DNA from: CAG-533 sp963645165
Lineage (GTDB): Bacteria; Bacillota_I; Bacilli_A; RF39; UBA660
NCBI GenBank assembly: GCA_963645165.1
Contig: CAVIQT010000028.1
Location: 1-10,824 of the forward strand
Direction: 5' to 3'
Length of the DNA stretch: 10,824 nucleotides
Shown: in pieces, positions 1 to 4,316 of the stretch
How positions within the stretch are numbered: position 1 is the first letter of the stretch
How the letters are laid out: each line of letters begins with the position of its first letter
Notes under the pieces: generated by a model
The model's database searches: none
Seen by the model: the letters and a program-made list of their open reading frames with translations, nothing else
What the model was told of the DNA's origin: nothing
Position numbers and translations under genes: made by a program

Positions 1-24
1 AAAACTAACTATTTCTAGTTAGCA
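1..24 (-). terminator. Probable terminator downstream of tRNA-Gly(CCC)
   Basis: A perfect 7-bp inverted repeat (5-11 with 16-22, loop TTTC) is followed on the minus strand by TTTT at the very edge of the window. It sits about 45 nt past the 3' end of the minus-strand tRNA, so it could end that transcript. The T tract is cut by the window edge and the stem is AT-rich, so this is moderate evidence only. Confidence 0.5.
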
Positions 25-67
25 TTTATTACTCTCAGAAGTAAATTTTCCGAGTATCAATCAATTT

Positions 68-141
68 TGGAGCAGGCAACGGGAATCGAACCCGCATCCT
101 AAGCTTGGGAAGCTTATATTCTACCACTAAACTATGCCTGC
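68..141 (-). tRNA. tRNA-Gly, anticodon CCC
   Basis: On the minus strand this folds into a complete cloverleaf. The 7-bp acceptor stem is GCAGGCA with TGCCTGC. The D arm contains GG, the anticodon stem is TAAGC/GCTTA, the T stem is GCGGG/CCCGT and the T loop is TTCGAAT. The discriminator is T and CCA is encoded (68-70). The 7-nt anticodon loop TTCCCAA puts CCC at positions 34-36 (complement of 107-109), so it reads GGG. The common low-GC Gram-positive form has CTTCCAA (anticodon UCC), so this is a dedicated GGG reader. Intact D and T loops argue for an ordinary translating tRNA rather than a peptidoglycan-type tRNA-Gly. Confidence 0.96.
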
Positions 142-149
142 GTATATTT

Positions 150-178
150 ATTTTATAAAATATGTTAGAATTATGCAA
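150..178 (-). promoter_or_regulatory. Promoter of tRNA-Gly(CCC)
   Basis: Reading the minus strand: -35 TTGCAT (173-178), 17-bp spacer, -10 TAAAAT (150-155). Transcription would begin only a few bases before the mature tRNA 5' end at 141. Spacing and position fit a stable-RNA promoter. Confidence 0.6.
163..171 (+). promoter_or_regulatory. Possible extended -10 promoter of the macro-domain gene
   Basis: TG-T-TAGAAT (hexamer 166-171) matches the TGn-extended -10 form seen at other promoters in this window. No good -35 is found 16-18 bp upstream. Transcription would start near 178, giving a leader of about 20 nt before the ATG at 198. It interleaves with the divergent tRNA promoter. Confidence 0.4.
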
Positions 179-183
179 GATGT

Positions 184-189
184 AGGAAG
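184..189 (+). promoter_or_regulatory. Ribosome binding site that fixes the macro-domain start
   Basis: AGGAAG lies 8 nt before the ATG at 198, the expected spacing. The in-frame GTG at 189 overlaps this Shine-Dalgarno and has no site of its own, so the ATG at 198 is preferred over the longer GTG reading. Confidence 0.7.
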
Positions 190-197
190 TGAAAATT

Positions 198-704
198 ATG
201 AGAATATATAAAGGTGATATTACAAATATTGATGTTGATATTGTTGTTAATGCGGCAAATAAGACATTACTTGGTGGTGGTGGAGTAGATGGTGCTATAC
301 ATAGAAAAGCGGGAAGAGGTTTATTAGAAGAGTGTAAAACATTGGGTGGCGCTTTAACTGGGGAAGCAAAAATTACAGATGGTTATAATATGCCATGTGC
401 TAAAATTATTCATACGGTTGGACCTATTTATAGAGATGGAAATCATAATGAAGATGAATTATTAGAAAAGTGCTATATAAATTCAATGAATCTAGCATAT
501 AATTATTTATTGCAAAGTGGTAAGGAAAAAATATCTATTGCTTTTCCATGTATAAGTACAGGATTATATAATTTTCCTCAAAAAAGGGCAGCTGAAATTG
601 CAGTGCAAACAATAAAAAAATTAAATTATAAAAATATTGATGTTATATTTGTATGTTTTTTAGATTCTGATTATCAAATATATCAGGAGTTGTTAAATAG
701 ATAA
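198..704 (+). CDS. Macro-domain protein, MacroD-like (ADP-ribose / O-acetyl-ADP-ribose hydrolase family)
   Basis: A stand-alone macro domain of 168 residues, the usual length for the bacterial MacroD/YmdB-like group. Visible motifs: GDI near residue 6, NAAN (18-21), the glycine-rich GGGGVDGAI loop (about 26-34) and the PCISTGLYNFP segment (about 117-127). These form the ADP-ribose pocket; the second Asn of NAAN and the Asp of GVDGAI correspond to residues used for catalysis in MacroD-type enzymes. Known members bind ADP-ribose and hydrolyse O-acetyl-ADP-ribose or mono-ADP-ribosyl groups in the cytosol. The start is the ATG at 198, chosen by the Shine-Dalgarno at 184. The 3' end overlaps the convergent kinase-like gene by 12 bp. 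No ADP-ribosyltransferase or sirtuin partner is visible nearby, so the physiological substrate is unknown. Family assignment is secure. Confidence 0.93.
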   Translation: MRIYKGDITNIDVDIVVNAANKTLLGGGGVDGAIHRKAGRGLLEECKTLGGALTGEAKITDGYNMPCAKIIHTVGPIYRDGNHNEDELLEKCYINSMNLAYNYLLQSGKEKISIAFPCISTGLYNFPQKRAAEIAVQTIKKLNYKNIDVIFVCFLDSDYQIYQELLNR

Positions 705-1235
705 GGTTTCTTTTAAGATCTTATCTATATTTGTTTTTAGGTTTTCAATGCTATCATCATTTATAATTGTATAGTCAAAATTATTATAGTTATCTAGGGC
801 TGTTTCAGTAATATGTTGTTTTTCAGTTGGTGTTAAGTTATTATTTAAGTTATTTTTTATAAGATGTATTTTATAAACGTTAGGAAATTCTTTTTTAATA
901 TCGTCTAGTTCTTCTGGTAATCTAGCATCGCTTATAACTATAATGTCTACGTAGTTTTCTAATATTTTTATATCATCTATAATGCGGTTAATAAAAAAAT
1001 TTTGATTTACCATGGATCTTACATCTTGGCCAATGTCTTGAAGTAAGGTTCGTGGTTTAGTATCTTCTTCAAAATTCCAGCCGGTAAGTGCATTTGCATA
1101 TAGTTTTACATACATGGAGTACTGAATAATAGCAGTTTTTAAATTATATTTTTTAGTACATCTTCTAATTAATTTGGCAGTAGCATCTTTACCTGATGCT
1201 GCTTTGCCAGCAATAATAAATATATATTTATTTAT
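693..1235 (-). CDS. P-loop (deoxy)nucleoside-monophosphate kinase-like protein, irregular start codon
   Basis: The minus-strand frame reads continuously from a P-loop, GKAASGKD (residues 10-17 if counted from an ATA codon at 1235), to the TAA at 693. That is 180 residues, close to phage-type dNMP kinases and related small P-loop kinases. Further family-like features: KPRTLLQDIGQ (about 60-70), ISDARLPEE (101-109, the DxR...E substrate/base region), and a C-terminal EKQHITE segment near 138-144. The upstream in-frame stop is a TGA at 1244-1242, and no ATG, GTG or TTG lies between it and the P-loop. The first in-frame ATG (1115) would remove the P-loop and cannot give a working kinase. Either ATA (1235) is the start, or translation begins at the out-of-frame ATG at 1245 and needs a +1 shift, or there is an indel. 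It has its own strong promoter. A role in nucleotide phosphorylation is inferred; the substrate is not known. Confidence 0.75.
   Translation of the reverse strand: MNKYIFIIAGKAASGKDATAKLIRRCTKKYNLKTAIIQYSMYVKLYANALTGWNFEEDTKPRTLLQDIGQDVRSMVNQNFFINRIIDDIKILENYVDIIVISDARLPEELDDIKKEFPNVYKIHLIKNNLNNNLTPTEKQHITETALDNYNNFDYTIINDDSIENLKTNIDKILKETLSI
697..738 (+). terminator. Hairpin across the macro/kinase convergent ends
   Basis: A perfect 9-bp inverted repeat (ATAGATAAG 697-705, CTTATCTAT 720-728, 14-nt loop) starts inside the last codons of the macro gene and extends into the kinase C-terminal codons. On plus it is followed by a T-rich stretch (729-738), fitting a terminator for the macro gene. 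The minus-strand tail is poorer in T. Confidence 0.5.
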
Positions 1236-1245
1236 ATATCTTCAT
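1228..1245 (-). other. Five-codon ATG ORF at the kinase start, one frame off
   Basis: On the minus strand an ATG (1245-1243) opens the five-codon reading MKIYK and then TAA (1230-1228). The kinase P-loop frame lies +1 to it. Skipping the T of the stop after AAA gives MKIYK-KYIFIIAG, joining smoothly to the kinase. The AAA-TAA-A context, with a stop codon in the shift position, recalls stop-triggered +1 frameshifting, but a one-base insertion or a sequencing error gives the same picture. Confidence 0.4.
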
Positions 1246-1260
1246 CTTCTTTCTATATAA

Positions 1261-1289
1261 ATTATATCAAAATGGGTACTTGCAAACAA
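1261..1289 (-). promoter_or_regulatory. Promoter of the kinase-like gene
   Basis: Minus strand: -35 TTGTTT (1284-1289), 17-bp spacer, consensus -10 TATAAT (1261-1266) with a TGA extension directly upstream (TGATATAAT). Transcription should begin near 1254, leaving about 8-9 nt before the ATG at 1245 or about 18 nt before the ATA at 1235. Confidence 0.75.
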
Positions 1290-1308
1290 TATTATTTAGT
1301 GTTATCAT
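1280..1308 (+). promoter_or_regulatory. Promoter of the marR-like gene, overlapping the kinase promoter
   Basis: Plus strand: -35 TTGCAA (1280-1285), 17-bp spacer, -10 TATCAT (1303-1308) with TGT extension. Its -35 overlaps the -35 of the divergent kinase promoter (1284-1289), so both polymerases cannot bind at once. The 7-mer AGTGTTA occurs twice, 18 bp apart (1298-1304 and 1316-1322), flanking the -10. This could be a site for the MarR protein, although MarR sites are usually inverted repeats. Confidence 0.7.
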
Positions 1309-1335
1309 TTCTAATAGTGTTAGGTATGGTGTAGT

Positions 1336-1770
1336 ATGAGTGATAAAGAGTTAGCAACTAAATTATTAAAAGATTTATGGGATAATAGACCTAATAGATT
1401 TAATAACGTATTGGATGATTTTAATAAAGGAGAGTTTGGACTACTTAATTATATTTATTTTGAAACTAAAGAGGTTAGTGCGGGAATACTTAGTGAAAAG
1501 ATGCAAGTGTCAACAGCAAGAATTGCTTCAATATTAAATTCTTTAGAGACAAAAAAACTTATAAAGAGAAATATAGGCGTAGATGATAAAAGAAAAGTAG
1601 TAGTTGAACTTACTTCTAAGGGTAATGAAATAATAAAGAGTTATCAAGAAGATATAGTTAATAAAGTTACATATATTATTTCTAAAATAGGACAAGAAAA
1701 GGCTAAACAATATTTTGATATTATGTTAGAGATTAATTCTATTATTAATGAAAGTAGTGATATTAAGTAA
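1336..1770 (+). CDS. MarR-family winged-helix transcriptional regulator
   Basis: 144 residues, typical for MarR dimers. The winged helix-turn-helix spans about residues 48-79: SAGILSEKMQVS, then the recognition helix TARIASILNSLETKKLI. The wing carries the DDKRK motif (83-87) followed by VVVELTSKG, as in most MarR proteins. Residues 1-30 and 105-140 are helical and would form the dimer interface. No conserved Cys pair or metal ligands stand out, so the signal is unknown. The start at 1336 follows a weak GGTG at 1328-1331. Its promoter overlaps the divergent kinase promoter, which makes autoregulation and control of the kinase plausible. The small membrane protein 38 bp downstream is the likely co-transcribed partner. 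No transporter or drug-resistance gene is linked. Confidence 0.92.
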   Translation: MSDKELATKLLKDLWDNRPNRFNNVLDDFNKGEFGLLNYIYFETKEVSAGILSEKMQVSTARIASILNSLETKKLIKRNIGVDDKRKVVVELTSKGNEIIKSYQEDIVNKVTYIISKIGQEKAKQYFDIMLEINSIINESSDIK

Positions 1771-1808
1771 GTATTCTTTTTATCATTTTTTTATATATTT
1801 AATTAGAT

Positions 1809-2171
1809 ATGGATATTATTGATAAAGAGCTTAGAAGATTGTATTTTGAAAATATTTTATGGGTTATTTTTGCTTGTCTTGCTTTTTTAAATATTTATGG
1901 GGATTATGATGAAATTACATTTTTAAAGAGTAATAATGATAGTAAGAAAAGGGAAGCAAATAAAATATTTGAGATTACTTTAACAATAACATTTTTTATA
2001 TATTTTTATTTTTTTACAAGAAATTATAATCAATTAAAGAGAGCCAGTATAGAACAAAAAAGATTATATACAATTAAATTATTTGGTAGTATTTTTTTAA
2101 TTATTGGAGTTATTTGTTTAATATATTTTCAAAAGAAACAATCATCTTTTATAGGATCACCGGCATTATAA
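1809..2171 (+). CDS. Small three-helix membrane protein of unknown function
   Basis: I do not recognise a named family. The 120 residues start with a charged segment (MDIIDKELRR), then three hydrophobic stretches at about 13-30, 53-70 and 89-107, separated by a basic loop with SKKREANK (45-52) and a loop with QLKRASIEQKR (75-85). The end is the short tail FIGSPAL. Codon use matches its neighbours. There is no strong Shine-Dalgarno; it lies 38 bp after the marR-like gene on the same strand without an evident terminator between them, so it is probably expressed with it. A membrane target or partner controlled by the regulator is possible but only from position. The stop is 3 bp from the stop of the convergent glycosyltransferase gene. 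Confidence 0.75.
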   Translation: MDIIDKELRRLYFENILWVIFACLAFLNIYGDYDEITFLKSNNDSKKREANKIFEITLTITFFIYFYFFTRNYNQLKRASIEQKRLYTIKLFGSIFLIIGVICLIYFQKKQSSFIGSPAL

Positions 2172-2209
2172 AAACTAGTTAAGTTCTTTTAAAAGGTTAA
2201 CTAGTTTTT
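2171..2209. terminator. Bidirectional terminator between convergent genes
   Basis: A perfect 12-bp inverted repeat (2171-2182 AAAACTAGTTAA with 2197-2208) and a 14-nt loop. It ends in TTTTT on plus and TTTTATAAT on minus, so it can stop both transcripts. The right arm and loop encode the last residues (LVNLLKELN) of the minus-strand glycosyltransferase, so most of the terminator is coding sequence. Confidence 0.85.
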
Positions 2210-3269
2210 GAGCAGAGTATTTAGTTATATTTTCTTTACAGGCTTTTTTCATTTCTTCTTGGATATTTTTATTTTCTAGTAATTTTTTAGTTGCTGAGAT
2301 AATTTTTTCATTTGTTTTGGCAACTATAGACATATGCATTTTTTCAAAGAATTTAGCGTTATATGTTTCAATTCCAGGAATAGGAAATATATGAATAAGG
2401 GGTTTTTGAAAGGTTACTATTTCAGTTGTTGATAAACCACCAGGTTTGGATAAAACAATATCTGATGTATAGATTAAGTCATTTATATTTTTAGTATAGC
2501 CAAATATTATCAAGTTATCATTTTTTATTTCTTTTAGGTTGTTATATAGTTTTTTATTTGATCCACATACTATTATAAATGTGGTATTTTTTATTTTTAA
2601 GAGATCTACTAGAGTGTCTTTAATGTTTCCAAATCCCATACTTCCAAGTAATATAAGGACGGTTTTAGGTGTTTTAATATTTAGGTTTTTTTTAATATTT
2701 TTGGCACTATTAATGTATCTAGTAGATATAGGGATACCACTATTATATAATATTTCTTTATTTATTCCTTTTTCAATAAATCTTTCTTCTAAGCCTTTAG
2801 CTATAATTAAATAATTAGGTTTTGTTTCTTCCATGAATGGACATGGTTCATAATCAGTAGCAATGAAGATAAATTTTAGTTTGTTATTATTATCTTTTAT
2901 TTCTTTATTGATAGCAGTTAGTGTTAGTGATGGAAATAAGTGAGTAGAAATAATATGAGTGTAGTTATTTTCTTTAATATAGTTATATAGTTTCTTTTTA
3001 TGAAGTTTATTTACTATATATACAGGACTAGTAAGCCCTGTACTACTATATAATTCGCCTAAGTGATAGACTTTTTTAAAGATACCACCATTTTTTCCTA
3101 GTGATGATAGGTATAGTTTAGAAGATAATTCTTTCGCGCTTTCATTAACAATATCATAAAAGTCTACAAAGTCACATTTTATATTATTATCTTCTAGTTC
3201 TTCTTTTATATATTTGGCACAGGTATTATGGCCACCGCCAGTGGGGCAAGATAATATTAATACTTTCAT
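2175..3269 (-). CDS. GT28-family glycosyltransferase, MGDG synthase / processive DAG glucosyltransferase-like
   Basis: 364 residues in two Rossmann halves. The N-terminal half resembles the MGDG-synthase domain: GGGHN at 11-15, HIISTHLFPS near 105-114, and ATDYEPCPFM (137-146), the equivalent of the acceptor-side TDF region. The C-terminal half is a GT28 donor-binding domain with LGSMGFGNI (208-216) and KPGGLSTTE (275-283), which contacts the nucleotide-sugar. Relatives such as Bacillus UgtP/YpfP and Acholeplasma lipid glucosyltransferases transfer Glc or Gal from a UDP-sugar to diacylglycerol on the cytosolic membrane face, making the glycolipid that anchors lipoteichoic acid. It starts at an ATG with AAGGAG (3275-3280) 5 nt upstream and overlaps the PlsC-like gene by ATGA. 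The linked LtaS-like gene supports a glycolipid role. Sugar and processivity cannot be read. The sequence is slightly shorter than UgtP. Confidence 0.9.
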   Translation of the reverse strand: MKVLILSCPTGGGHNTCAKYIKEELEDNNIKCDFVDFYDIVNESAKELSSKLYLSSLGKNGGIFKKVYHLGELYSSTGLTSPVYIVNKLHKKKLYNYIKENNYTHIISTHLFPSLTLTAINKEIKDNNNKLKFIFIATDYEPCPFMEETKPNYLIIAKGLEERFIEKGINKEILYNSGIPISTRYINSAKNIKKNLNIKTPKTVLILLGSMGFGNIKDTLVDLLKIKNTTFIIVCGSNKKLYNNLKEIKNDNLIIFGYTKNINDLIYTSDIVLSKPGGLSTTEIVTFQKPLIHIFPIPGIETYNAKFFEKMHMSIVAKTNEKIISATKKLLENKNIQEEMKKACKENITKYSAQKLVNLLKELN

Positions 3270-3997
3270 ATTGTCTCCTTCATTTTTTCATATGTTCTTT
3301 CTTTTAAATCATTTATTCTTTCTTCATAGGATAAAGATAGATTGGGGTATATTGGTTCAATGATAATAGCGTGGATGCATTTATTTCTTTTATATAATTT
3401 ATAAATTCCAGTCTGTTTTTTGAAAACAAATTTTACAGGTTTAATTGGTACACCAGCATCAACTGCCATTTTAAAGGCACCATATTTAAAGTGTCTTACA
3501 TCTTCATAGTATGGCCACATAGATCCTTCTGGATACATGTGGATTATTTTGCCTTTTTCTAAGGCTTTATTTATTTGACTAAAAAATCTTGATTTTTGTT
3601 TTTTGTCAGTAGGTATAGGCATTGCGTATAGTAGTCTTATTAAGTGTCTTATAAATGGTATTTTGAAGTTTCTTATAATAGTTGGGTAATATACTCTTCT
3701 TGGAAAGTATATTAGACCAATCATAGTGCAATCTAAGGGATGAATATGATTAGAAATAGATACAAATCCTTCATTTTTATTTAGGTTTTCTTTGCCTATA
3801 ATTTTAAAGCCAAATAATACTTTATCTAGTATATATAAGATAAGGGCGATGGGTATAATTAAAACATTGGATATAATATTTAAAAAAATATTAGAAGATA
3901 TATAGTTATAGTTATTTTTTATTTTAAAGTTTAATACTTCCCATGAATGGTAAATGTGCTCATCTTCTTTAAGATTTTTAAAATCATACTTTTTCAT
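3266..3997 (-). CDS. 1-acyl-sn-glycerol-3-phosphate acyltransferase (PlsC-like)
   Basis: 243 residues with the acyltransferase signatures: NHIHPLD at 83-89, giving the HX4D pair His84/Asp89, and YPEGSMWP at 155-162, with EGS at 157-159 matching the glycerophosphate-binding motif. A hydrophobic stretch at about 38-58 would anchor it in the membrane. Family members acylate position 2 of lysophosphatidate to give phosphatidate, the precursor of phospholipids and of diacylglycerol. It is first in a two-gene unit with the GT28 gene, which overlaps it by 4 bp, so acyl-glycerol supply and glycolipid synthesis are translationally coupled. A first gene with its own extended -10 promoter and an AGGTGG site (4002-4007) supports the start at 3997. 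The acyl donor (acyl-ACP or acyl-CoA) is not determinable. Confidence 0.9.
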   Translation of the reverse strand: MKKYDFKNLKEDEHIYHSWEVLNFKIKNNYNYISSNIFLNIISNVLIIPIALILYILDKVLFGFKIIGKENLNKNEGFVSISNHIHPLDCTMIGLIYFPRRVYYPTIIRNFKIPFIRHLIRLLYAMPIPTDKKQKSRFFSQINKALEKGKIIHMYPEGSMWPYYEDVRHFKYGAFKMAVDAGVPIKPVKFVFKKQTGIYKLYKRNKCIHAIIIEPIYPNLSLSYEERINDLKERTYEKMKETI

Positions 3998-4015
3998 ACT
4001 ACCACCTATGGTAAG

Positions 4016-4044
4016 ATATTATCATATTTATAGTTTTTCTTCAA
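4016..4044 (-). promoter_or_regulatory. Promoter of the plsC-GT28 unit
   Basis: Minus strand: -35 TTGAAG (4039-4044), 17-bp spacer, -10 TAATAT (4016-4021) with TGA extension. Transcription would begin near 4009, leaving a leader of about 12 nt that holds little more than the AGGTGG ribosome binding site. Confidence 0.75.
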
Positions 4045-4088
4045 ATGATGAAAAAGAGTTGCAAATTATATAAAATATAATATTGATG

Positions 4089-4097
4089 TGATATAAT
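4089..4097 (+). promoter_or_regulatory. Possible plus-strand extended -10 element
   Basis: TGA-TATAAT (hexamer 4092-4097) is a perfect extended -10 on plus, but the hexamer 17 bp upstream (TATAAA) is a poor -35. A transcript from here would run antisense through the tRNA-Gly(GCC) gene towards the LtaS-like gene 213 nt further on. It may be chance in AT-rich DNA. Confidence 0.25.
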
Positions 4098-4114
4098 TAG
4101 GGTACTCTATTTTA

Positions 4115-4144
4115 TAAAAAATAAAAAACTCACAAATGTGAGTT
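4115..4144 (-). terminator. Terminator of tRNA-Gly(GCC)
   Basis: A perfect 7-bp stem (AACTCAC 4127-4133 with GTGAGTT 4138-4144, loop AAAT) is followed on the minus strand by a run TTTTTATTTTTT. It starts about 10 nt past the tRNA CCA end, a standard position. Confidence 0.85.
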
Positions 4145-4154
4145 AATAATCAAA

Positions 4155-4229
4155 TGGAGCAAGTGAGGAGAATCGAACTCCCATCCCAACCTTGGCAAGG
4201 TTATATTCTAACCATTGAACCACACCTGC
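4155..4229 (-). tRNA. tRNA-Gly, anticodon GCC
   Basis: Complete minus-strand cloverleaf. Acceptor GCAGGTG pairs with CACTTGC (one G-T pair). The D loop holds GG, the anticodon loop TTGCCAA gives GCC (complement of 4194-4196), the T stem is GGGAG/CTCCT and the T loop is TTCGATT. The discriminator is T and CCA is encoded (4155-4157). It reads GGC and GGT. It is a single-gene unit with its own promoter (4242-4270) and terminator (4115-4144). It shares much sequence with the tRNA-Gly(CCC) at 68-141, suggesting common ancestry. Confidence 0.97.
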
Positions 4230-4241
4230 GTCGATAAGAAT

Positions 4242-4270
4242 ATATTAACAAATAATAGATATTATTTCAA
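4242..4270 (-). promoter_or_regulatory. Promoter of tRNA-Gly(GCC)
   Basis: Minus strand: -35 TTGAAA (4265-4270), 17-bp spacer, -10 TAATAT (4242-4247) with TGT extension. The start point would lie about 5 nt before the mature tRNA 5' end at 4229. It is the clearest stable-RNA promoter in the window. Confidence 0.85.
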
Positions 4271-4316
4271 GATAAATATTATAATTTTCGTAAAAAATGA
4301 ATAGAAAGGTATACTT

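Noticed and set aside
29..57. Short inverted repeats TTACT/AGTAA and TACTC/GAGTA left of the first tRNA
   Set aside because: Only 5-bp stems in AT-rich DNA, with no T run or other support, so not called as RNA or regulatory element.
189..704. GTG start at 189 for the macro-domain gene
   Set aside because: It overlaps the AGGAAG site that is correctly spaced for the ATG at 198, and adds only three residues with no family support.
1..704. tRNA-adjacent genomic island with the macro-domain gene as cargo
   Set aside because: No integrase, no direct repeat of the tRNA 3' end and no shift in base or codon use were seen.
693..1115. 140-residue version of the kinase starting at the ATG at 1115
   Set aside because: The frame continues 40 codons upstream in phase and those codons hold the P-loop, so this ATG is internal.
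2539..2814. Plus-strand open frame of 91 codons inside the GT28 gene
   Set aside because: It lies wholly opposite a well-supported glycosyltransferase, has a low-complexity Phe/Ile/Leu-rich translation expected from antisense of an AT-rich Lys/Asn-rich gene, and no ribosome binding site or family motif.
3266..3269. UGA read as tryptophan (Mycoplasma-type code)
   Set aside because: The PlsC-like gene ends sensibly at TGA in an ATGA overlap, and Trp residues in conserved positions are TGG.
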